Shown piece by piece: positions 1-5,261 of a stretch of 5,261 nucleotides of DNA. A program made the translations under genes and the position numbers. The notes under the pieces are model-generated. The model had not been told where the DNA came from and searched no databases. It saw nothing but the letters and a program-made list of their open reading frames with translations. The stretch is from the NCBI GenBank assembly GCA_045124015.1, contig JBGVLA010000090.1, positions 1 to 5,261 on the forward strand, read 5' to 3'. How positions within the stretch are numbered: the first letter of the stretch is position 1; every line of letters begins with the position of its first letter. This DNA comes from QALR01 sp045124015 (GTDB lineage: Bacteria > Bacillota > Clostridia > Oscillospirales > CAG-272).

Positions 1-1
1 C

Positions 2-541
2 ACCGTTCGCAATATGGTGGAAGCAAACAGAATCGTAGCGTCGGCCTGCGATTATCCGCTCCACATTGGCGTTACGGAAGCGGGAAGAGGAGATTCCGGC
101 AAGCTGAAATCTGCTATCGGTATCGGTACGCTTCTTTGCGAGGGTATAGGAGACACGATCCGCGTTTCTTTGACCGATTCTCCCGTCAAAGAAATCGAGG
201 CAGGTAGAGCGATTTTGAGGGCTTGCGGACGCTCCAAAGAAAATTATATCAATGTCGTTTCTTGCCCGACTTGCGGTAGAACCAAAATTGATCTGATTCG
301 CATTTGCGAAGAGCTTGAACCCAAGCTTCGAGATATTCCCGTCAATCGCAAAATTACCGTGGCTGTCATGGGTTGCGTTGTAAATGGTCCCGGTGAAGCG
401 GCAGAAGCCGATTTGGGTGTTGCAGGCGGTATTGGAGAAGCAGTTCTTTTTTCTCACGGAAAAATTCTGCGCCGTATTCCCGAAAACGTTCTTGTGGACG
501 AGCTTGTGAAAGAAGTTAAAATGCTTGCAGAAAAGGATTAA
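2..541 (+). CDS. ispG: 4-hydroxy-3-methylbut-2-enyl diphosphate synthase (IspG/GcpE), 5'-truncated by window edge
   Basis: IspG is the cytosolic iron-sulfur enzyme of the MEP (non-mevalonate) isoprenoid pathway. It reductively opens 2-C-methyl-D-erythritol 2,4-cyclodiphosphate to HMBPP using electrons from ferredoxin or flavodoxin. The window shows 179 codons ending in TAA; family members are usually about 350-370 aa, so roughly the N-terminal half (most of the TIM barrel) lies upstream. The frame is open to the left edge, and the ATG at 14 is internal, not the start. Numbering from the first visible codon, the family signatures are HIGVTEAG (about 21-28), KSAIGIG, EGIGDTIRVSLT, the CPTC pair (C88, C91), and GCVVNGPGEA with C125 and E132. 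By family knowledge these three cysteines and the glutamate ligate the catalytic [4Fe-4S] cluster, and all are present, so the enzyme looks active. The gene lies 17 bases before polC on the same strand, implying one transcript. Identification is near certain; regulation cannot be seen because the promoter is outside the window. Confidence 0.97.
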   Translation, partial: TVRNMVEANRIVASACDYPLHIGVTEAGRGDSGKLKSAIGIGTLLCEGIGDTIRVSLTDSPVKEIEAGRAILRACGRSKENYINVVSCPTCGRTKIDLIRICEELEPKLRDIPVNRKITVAVMGCVVNGPGEAAEADLGVAGGIGEAVLFSHGKILRRIPENVLVDELVKEVKMLAEKD

Positions 542-546
542 ACATT

Positions 547-552
547 AAGGAG
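547..552 (+). promoter_or_regulatory. Ribosome binding site of polC
   Basis: AAGGAG lies 6 bases before the ATG at 559, a near-perfect Shine-Dalgarno with good spacing. It fixes the polC start. It sits in the 17-base gap after the ispG stop (539-541), which has no room for a promoter or terminator, so polC is presumably translated from the ispG message. Confidence 0.9.
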
Positions 553-558
553 AACAAA

Positions 559-3500
559 ATGGCGTCCAAAACGCTGATTGAAGTTTTTTCACGCTATCTT
601 CCTGACGGAGAAAACCGTCGTTTGATGGAAACTTCCACTCTCGTCGGGAATATGCGTGTGGATAAGAATTTACGTATGATGGAGCTTGATTTTTCAAGCT
701 CCTCGCTTATATCAAAAGCAAGATTATATAAACTGGAAGCGGATATTGCCAAAGCATATTCGCTTCGTTCCGTTCGCCTTTTTCCGAAATATCCCAAGGA
801 ATTATTCACAGAAACCTATTTTTCGGAAATTATGAGCGAAGCGTATCGAACGAACCTCATTTCTCGCAGTTTTCTGCAAGATTACCAAGCTTTTTTTGAC
901 GGCTTTCAGATCACGATCGAAATTCCGTTTAATGATGGCGGTGTGAATTTTATCGAATACAATCATATCGGGAAAAAAATCGCCGATATTCTATTCAAAG
1001 AATTCGGATTGGAGTACGAGATCAAATTCAAAAAGAAGGAAGGCTTTGTATTCGATCGCACAACCGCCATGCAAGAACAATTAAAAAAATTCAAAGCCTC
1101 TGCACGCCCTGCGATATCCGAACGTACACACCAAGCATCCAACACAAATATACCTGCCGAAGCTGCAGAAGTACCAATAAAACGTACAAGTGTGTATGAC
1201 ACTGCCAATCCAATGTTTACGGATGAAAACGGACATACGCACATCGGCAATAGTGTATTTGATTTTGAAGGTGCACTCCCACTGATCGGAGAACCATTTG
1301 AGATCACACCATCACCGATTTTTTATATGACGAAACCACAGCCTATTGTCATTGCTGTTGGTGAAATTCTTGGCAAGGAAATCGCTGAAAGAAAAACAAG
1401 AGGGAAGTATAAGGTTGAATTTTGTGTAACCGACTACGAAGCGACCGTCATGATCCGCACAGGCGTTACAGATGATGAACTTCCTCTCTATCAAAATCTT
1501 TCCGACGGCATGCAGGTCGCTGTTCGCGGTAATTTGCACATCGATTCCGAATTCGACGGAGAAATCGTTATAGAACCGTATGCCATTATGCAGATCAAAA
1601 AGATCGATCGTTCTGATGATGCGGAGGAAAAACGCGTAGAATTGCATTTGCACACCAATATGTCTCAAATGGATGCGATCATACCACCTGATGTTGCTGT
1701 CAAAACGGCGTACCGTTGGGGACATCGAGCAGTTGCTATTACGGATCACGGTAACGTGCAAGGTTATCAAGAAGCCATGAAAGCCGCCGGAAAGCTTGGT
1801 ATGAAGGTTATTTACGGTATGGAAGCTTACTTTGTCAACGACGAAGCCAAAGCAATTTACGGTGATAGCAAGACTACATTTGAAGATGAATTTGTCGTAT
1901 TTGATATTGAGACTACAGGTCTTTCTCCGATCACTTGCAAGATCACGGAAATCGGTGCTGTGCGTGTTAAAAACGATGAAATTCTCGCCGTCTTTAACAC
2001 CTTTGTCGATCCTGAAATGCCAATTCCCGAAGAAATTACGACCCTTACAGGCATCACCGACGATATGGTGGCCGGCGCACCCAAAACCGAAGAAGCTATC
2101 AAAATGTTCTTGGATTTCATCGGAGATCGTATGCTTGTAGCACACAACGCATCCTTTGATATCAGCTTTATTCGAAAAGCCGCACAAGACTATGAGCTTG
2201 CTTTCAATAATCCATATCTGGATACCGTCTCCATGTCTCGTTTTGTAAATCCGGACTTAAAAAAGCATAAGCTCGATGCGATCGCCGAATATTTTGGCTT
2301 GGGTGATTTCAATCATCACCGCGCTTCCGACGATGCTGAGATGTGTGCACGGATTTTCTATCGAATGGTCGCTAAACTTCAAAATGACGGTGTATCTACA
2401 CCATCCGAAATGTCTGCTGCCATGTCGGACCGCACAGACCCTCTGAAGCTTAACACCTATCATTTGATCCTGCTCGTAAAAAATAAAACAGGACTCAAAA
2501 ATCTATATAAGCTGATCTCCAGCAGTTACCTTACATATTATAAAAAACGTCCCCGTATTCCCAAGACACTTTTGGAAGCACACCGCGAGGGGCTTATCAT
2601 TGGTTCCGCCTGTGAATCCGGAGAGCTTTATCGTGCAATACTTGAAAATAAACCTTGGGATGAGCTTGTTTCCATTGCCAATTTTCACGATTATCTTGAA
2701 ATCCAACCGCTTTCCAATAACCGTTTTTTAATTGCCAACAAAACGGTATCCGGAGACGAAGAACTCAAAAAAATCAACCAAACGATCGTTAAGCTTGGTG
2801 AAGAAACAGGGAAACCGGTTGTAGCAACCTGTGATGCACATTTTTTGGATAAAACCGATGAGATATATCGAAAAATTTTGTTGGCAGGAATGAAATTCGA
2901 CGATGCGGATCGAGATATTGGACTGTATTTTCGAACGACTAAGGAAATGCTTGCTGAATTTCAATACCTTGGAGAAGAAAAAGCATATGAGCTGGTCGTT
3001 ACCAATGCCAATAAGATTGCGGATATGTGTGAAGATGGCATTCGACCGTTTCCCGATGGCACATTTACTCCCAATATGGAAGGTGCAGAAGAAGATCTTC
3101 GCCGAATTTGCTACGAAAGAGCGACATCGCTTTATGGAAATCCGCTTCCCGATATTGTCGAGGTTCGTCTCGATAAAGAATTGACATCCATTATCAAAAA
3201 TGGTTTTGCGGTTCTTTATATGATTGCGCAAAAGCTTGTTTGGTACAGCGAACAACAAGGCTACCTTGTAGGTTCTCGTGGCTCTGTTGGATCGTCATTT
3301 GTTGCCTCTATGGCAGGTATTTCAGAGGTAAATCCTCTGCCTCCTCATTATTATTGTCCTACATGCCAATATACGCAATTCATTGTTGATGGCTCTTACG
3401 GATCAGGATTTGACCTCCCCGATGCGAAATGTCCCTGTTGCGGTGCAGCGCTGAAAGGCGATGGACACGATATTCCGTTCGAAACATTCCTCGGATTTTA

Positions 3501-4950
3501 CGGAGATAAATCTCCTGACATCGACCTTAATTTTTCCGGAGAAGTTCAAGGCAAAGTTCATAAATACACAGAAGAGCTTTTCGGTGCGGAAAACGTTTTC
3601 CGCGCAGGAACGATCGGTGGTGTAGCAGATAAAACTGCATACGGCTACGCGATGAAATATGCTGAAGAAAGAGAACTGCATCTTTCAAAAGCAGAAACCA
3701 ATCGCTTGACAAAAAAGTGTATCGGCGTTAAAAGAACCACCGGACAACACCCCGGAGGAATCGTTGTTGTACCTAAGGAATATGATATCTACGACTTTTG
3801 TCCTGTTCAGCATCCCGCGGATGACCCTAATTCCGATATCGTTACAACACATTTTACCTTTGAATATCTTCACGATACGCTTTTGAAGCTTGACGAGCTT
3901 GGACACGATATTCCGACCAAATACAAATATCTTGAACGTTTTTCCGGGATGAATGTCATGGAACTTCCCATGAACGACCAAGAGGTCTATGAACTTTTCC
4001 GCTCAACCAAAACACTCGGCGCAACTCCCGAGGAAATTGGTGGATGTAAAATCGGTACGCTCGGTCTTCCTGAATTCGGAACGGCATTCGTTATGCCGGT
4101 CGTTATTGAAGCAAGACCTAAAAACTTCAATGACCTTCTTCAGATCTCAGGACTTACACATGGAACCGGATTATGGCTGGGAAATGCTCAAGATCTGATC
4201 AAAAACGGTGTCTGTGATATTTCTAAGGTCGTAGGTACGCGAGACAGTATCATGCTTGCGCTCATTCGATATGGACTTGATAACAGCATGGCTTTCAAAA
4301 TCATGGAATTTGTTCGGAAGAATAAGGCGGGCAAGCCGCTTCCGGATAATATGTTGGAAGCGATGAGAGCAAAAAATGTAGATGAATGGTACATCGATAG
4401 CTTGACCAAAATACGCTACATGTTCCCAAAAGCACACGCAGCCGCATATGTTATGAGTGCGATTCGCCTTGGTTGGTTTAAGGTACATATGCCGATCGTA
4501 TTTTACTGCGCTTATTTCAGCGCGGCACCCGACGGATTCGATGGGTTCATCGCCGCCAAAGGGAAAGGGCAAGTTGTAAAACTGATCGATGAAATTAAAA
4601 AGAAGGATAAAAAAGAGCGTACACAAAAGGACGATGCAACCGTTGCCGCCATGCAGATCGCATTGGAAGCATTGGGACGCGGATATCGCTTTTTACCTGT
4701 GGATCTTTACAAATCTGATGCTCGCATGTTTATCCCTGAAAACAATGCCATTCGATTGCCCTTTGGCAGTTTACCTGGTCTTGGAGAAGCCGCAGCACTC
4801 AAATTACAAGAGTCTCGTGTCGATGGGGAATATCTATCAATTGAGGACTTGAAGCAACGAACCGGTATCTCCAAAGCCGTAATCGAAATCCTCGATGAAG
4901 GCGGCGTGCTTGCCGGTCTTTCCGAAACAAATCAGATCAGATTGTTTTAA
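559..4950 (+). CDS. polC: DNA polymerase III PolC-type alpha subunit with built-in 3'-5' proofreading exonuclease
   Basis: This is the replicative polymerase of low-GC Gram-positive bacteria, which acts at the fork with the beta clamp and clamp loader. It is 1463 aa (Bacillus-type PolC is about 1440), with start 559 fixed by the Shine-Dalgarno. Domains in order: N-terminal domain about 1-180; variable linker about 180-255; OB fold about 258-346; first PHP part from about 360 with HLHT (H363, H365), TDHG (D396, H397) and GMEA (E422); inserted DEDDh exonuclease about 445-610 with D449, E451, D534, H587 and D592; second PHP part about 631-770 with C685, D759 and H761; then the polymerase core. 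The core shows GSRGSVGSS (905-913), a four-cysteine zinc site (C933, C936, C958, C961), PDIDLNF with D987 and D989, TTGQHPGG (1060-1067), a third catalytic D1112, and YMFPKAHAAAY (1287-1297). A helix-hairpin-helix-like PGLG lies at 1406-1409. The protein ends in QIRLF (1459-1463), a beta-clamp-binding motif. All catalytic residues are present and there is no frameshift. Small oddities are E1113 beside D1112 and a few non-consensus fingers residues near 1176-1204. Identity is certain. Confidence 0.99.
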   Translation: MASKTLIEVFSRYLPDGENRRLMETSTLVGNMRVDKNLRMMELDFSSSSLISKARLYKLEADIAKAYSLRSVRLFPKYPKELFTETYFSEIMSEAYRTNLISRSFLQDYQAFFDGFQITIEIPFNDGGVNFIEYNHIGKKIADILFKEFGLEYEIKFKKKEGFVFDRTTAMQEQLKKFKASARPAISERTHQASNTNIPAEAAEVPIKRTSVYDTANPMFTDENGHTHIGNSVFDFEGALPLIGEPFEITPSPIFYMTKPQPIVIAVGEILGKEIAERKTRGKYKVEFCVTDYEATVMIRTGVTDDELPLYQNLSDGMQVAVRGNLHIDSEFDGEIVIEPYAIMQIKKIDRSDDAEEKRVELHLHTNMSQMDAIIPPDVAVKTAYRWGHRAVAITDHGNVQGYQEAMKAAGKLGMKVIYGMEAYFVNDEAKAIYGDSKTTFEDEFVVFDIETTGLSPITCKITEIGAVRVKNDEILAVFNTFVDPEMPIPEEITTLTGITDDMVAGAPKTEEAIKMFLDFIGDRMLVAHNASFDISFIRKAAQDYELAFNNPYLDTVSMSRFVNPDLKKHKLDAIAEYFGLGDFNHHRASDDAEMCARIFYRMVAKLQNDGVSTPSEMSAAMSDRTDPLKLNTYHLILLVKNKTGLKNLYKLISSSYLTYYKKRPRIPKTLLEAHREGLIIGSACESGELYRAILENKPWDELVSIANFHDYLEIQPLSNNRFLIANKTVSGDEELKKINQTIVKLGEETGKPVVATCDAHFLDKTDEIYRKILLAGMKFDDADRDIGLYFRTTKEMLAEFQYLGEEKAYELVVTNANKIADMCEDGIRPFPDGTFTPNMEGAEEDLRRICYERATSLYGNPLPDIVEVRLDKELTSIIKNGFAVLYMIAQKLVWYSEQQGYLVGSRGSVGSSFVASMAGISEVNPLPPHYYCPTCQYTQFIVDGSYGSGFDLPDAKCPCCGAALKGDGHDIPFETFLGFYGDKSPDIDLNFSGEVQGKVHKYTEELFGAENVFRAGTIGGVADKTAYGYAMKYAEERELHLSKAETNRLTKKCIGVKRTTGQHPGGIVVVPKEYDIYDFCPVQHPADDPNSDIVTTHFTFEYLHDTLLKLDELGHDIPTKYKYLERFSGMNVMELPMNDQEVYELFRSTKTLGATPEEIGGCKIGTLGLPEFGTAFVMPVVIEARPKNFNDLLQISGLTHGTGLWLGNAQDLIKNGVCDISKVVGTRDSIMLALIRYGLDNSMAFKIMEFVRKNKAGKPLPDNMLEAMRAKNVDEWYIDSLTKIRYMFPKAHAAAYVMSAIRLGWFKVHMPIVFYCAYFSAAPDGFDGFIAAKGKGQVVKLIDEIKKKDKKERTQKDDATVAAMQIALEALGRGYRFLPVDLYKSDARMFIPENNAIRLPFGSLPGLGEAAALKLQESRVDGEYLSIEDLKQRTGISKAVIEILDEGGVLAGLSETNQIRLF

Positions 4951-4975
4951 TCATCATGCCAATGGTTTTGTAAAA

Positions 4976-5011
4976 TCACACAAAAAATATTTCTTTTCAC
5001 ACCAAAAATAT
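4976..5011 (+). repeat. Imperfect direct repeat, two 15-bp units with 21-bp period
   Basis: TCACACAAAAAATAT (4976-4990) recurs as TCACACCAAAAATAT (4997-5011), 14 of 15 bases identical, start to start 21 bp apart, which is two helical turns. The units lie at about -92 to -78 and -71 to -57 relative to the predicted HU-gene start of transcription. They could be paired operator half-sites on one face of the DNA, a curvature element, or a chance product of AT-rich sequence. No known regulator is recognised from the motif. Confidence 0.55.
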
Positions 5012-5029
5012 GAAAAAATATGCAAAAAA
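5004..5029 (+). promoter_or_regulatory. Phased A-tracts / candidate UP element upstream of the HU-gene promoter
   Basis: Three A-tracts (5004-5008, 5013-5018, 5024-5029) are centred about 9.5 and 11 bp apart, so they face the same side of the helix, and an earlier tract (4982-4987) is about two turns further upstream. Two are in tandem 10-bp units, AAAAATATGA and AAAAATATGC. Such phasing is known to give intrinsic DNA curvature. The last tract falls at about -44 to -39 and the one before at about -55 to -50, the proximal and distal positions where the RNA polymerase alpha C-terminal domain binds UP elements. A role in raising transcription is inferred. Confidence 0.5.
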
Positions 5030-5032
5030 CTC

Positions 5033-5061
5033 TTGTAAATCGGCTAAAATAATGCTATACT
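5033..5061 (+). promoter_or_regulatory. Predicted housekeeping sigma promoter of the HU gene (extended -10)
   Basis: The -35 box TTGTAA (5033-5038, 4 of 6 to TTGACA) is separated by the optimal 17 bp from the -10 box TATACT (5056-5061, 5 of 6 to TATAAT). A TGC immediately before the -10 (5053-5055) makes an extended -10 element. Transcription should start near the G at 5068, giving a 5' leader of about 41 bases. This is the only good promoter-like arrangement I see in the intergenic region, and it suits a highly expressed small gene. Confidence 0.8.
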
Positions 5062-5092
5062 ATTATAGAAAATTTATCTAATTTTTTTGTAT

Positions 5093-5100
5093 AAGGAAGG
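5093..5100 (+). promoter_or_regulatory. Ribosome binding site of the HU gene
   Basis: AAGGAAGG lies 8 bases before the ATG at 5109. It is purine-rich, matches the anti-Shine-Dalgarno well and decides the start codon. A run of seven T (5082-5088) precedes it, which leaves this part of the leader AT-rich and likely poorly structured. Confidence 0.85.
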
Positions 5101-5108
5101 TATTTAGA

Positions 5109-5261
5109 ATGAATAAAACACAATTGGTGGATGCTATCGTAGCAAAGACCGGTCTTAAAAAGAAAGATGCGGAAATGGTGCTTGCAGCAACCATTGAATC
5201 TGTTACAGAAGCACTCGCAGCAGGCGATAAAGTTCAACTCTCCGGCTTCGGTTCCTTTGAT
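5109..5261 (+). CDS. hup: HU-family nucleoid DNA-binding protein, 3'-truncated by window edge
   Basis: HU is a small basic protein that works as a dimer, bending and compacting DNA in the nucleoid and assisting replication, recombination and repair. The first 51 codons are visible, about 55 percent of the usual 90 or so residues. The N-terminus MNKTQLVDAI matches the HU start pattern. Helix 1 and the long dimerisation helix 2 follow (about 3-38), then AAGDKVQLSGFGSF (37-50), the start of the beta-sheet with the conserved GFG. The frame is open to the right edge. The DNA-intercalating arm with its proline and the C-terminal helix lie outside the window, so HU rather than an IHF-like paralogue cannot be proved, although MNKTQL and GFGSF fit HU best. 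It has its own predicted promoter and a strong ribosome binding site, so it is probably expressed independently of polC. Confidence 0.95.
   Translation, partial: MNKTQLVDAIVAKTGLKKKDAEMVLAATIESVTEALAAGDKVQLSGFGSFD

Noticed and set aside
1591..1612. Local cluster of three GATC sites, and GATC apparently frequent across the window
   Set aside because: The cluster is explained by Ile, Asp and Lys/Arg codons in polC (KKIDR region); no spacing pattern or origin-like context supports a methylation-based function.
1832..2140. Same-strand open frame of 102 codons in another frame within polC
   Set aside because: It overlaps the exonuclease motifs, which are clearly coded in the polC frame, and its product resembles no known protein.
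1312..2187. Antisense open frame of 291 codons inside polC
   Set aside because: It lies fully opposite conserved polC sequence (OB fold, PHP, exonuclease), encodes no recognisable domain, and shows the cysteine/phenylalanine-rich look of a reverse-strand shadow frame.
2728..3258. Antisense open frame of 176 codons inside polC
   Set aside because: It is a shadow of the conserved PHP/polymerase coding sequence, with low-complexity Phe/Ile/Lys/Cys composition and no family resemblance.
3355..3441. CPTC...CPCC cysteine pairs as a sign of a fused zinc-ribbon protein
   Set aside because: These four cysteines are the normal zinc-binding site of PolC polymerases, not an added domain.
4955..4976. 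Possible terminator hairpin just after polC (GGTTTT against AAAATC)
   Set aside because: The stem is short and AT-rich, the loop is too tight, and an A-rich rather than T-rich sequence follows, so it does not fit an intrinsic terminator on the + strand.
5066..5088. TAGA/TCTA hairpin followed by seven T in the HU leader, resembling an attenuator
   Set aside because: The stem has only four mostly A-T pairs and begins at or before the predicted transcription start, so it would not be stable enough to terminate transcription.
5055..5237. Antisense 60-codon frame over the HU gene start
   Set aside because: It runs through the HU promoter, leader and conserved HU codons on the opposite strand and has no support as a gene.

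Overview
The window looks like core chromosome of a Gram-positive-lineage (Firmicutes/Bacillota) bacterium. The main evidence is a full-length PolC-type replicative DNA polymerase, a class essentially restricted to Firmicutes and relatives. It is transcribed just after ispG of the non-mevalonate isoprenoid pathway, a linkage seen in Clostridia and Negativicutes. Base composition is moderately AT-rich by eye. A member of the Negativicutes or Clostridia is my best guess, but the genus cannot be settled from this sequence alone.

Layout, all on the + strand: (1) 2-541 is the C-terminal half of IspG (GcpE), cut by the left edge. It keeps its three [4Fe-4S] cysteine ligands and the glutamate ligand. 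(2) After a 17-base gap with a strong Shine-Dalgarno, polC runs 559-4950 (1463 aa) and is intact: N-terminal domain, OB fold, PHP domain split by a DEDDh proofreading exonuclease, zinc-binding cysteines, three catalytic aspartates, HhH region and a C-terminal clamp-binding motif. (3) 4951-5108 is a 158-base AT-rich intergenic region with no convincing intrinsic terminator. It carries a 15-bp imperfect direct repeat, helically phased A-tracts and a well-formed extended -10 promoter. (4) From 5109 to the right edge lie the first 51 codons of an HU-family nucleoid protein.

ispG and polC are evidently co-transcribed. The HU gene has its own promoter and is probably expressed much more strongly. 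The genes share no single pathway; they are housekeeping functions (isoprenoid precursor synthesis, chromosome replication, nucleoid packaging).

I found no mobile element, CRISPR array, RNA gene, phage gene or previously undescribed system. The feature most worth a second look is the phased repeat/A-tract block upstream of the HU promoter. A few non-consensus residues near the PolC active site are minor points.
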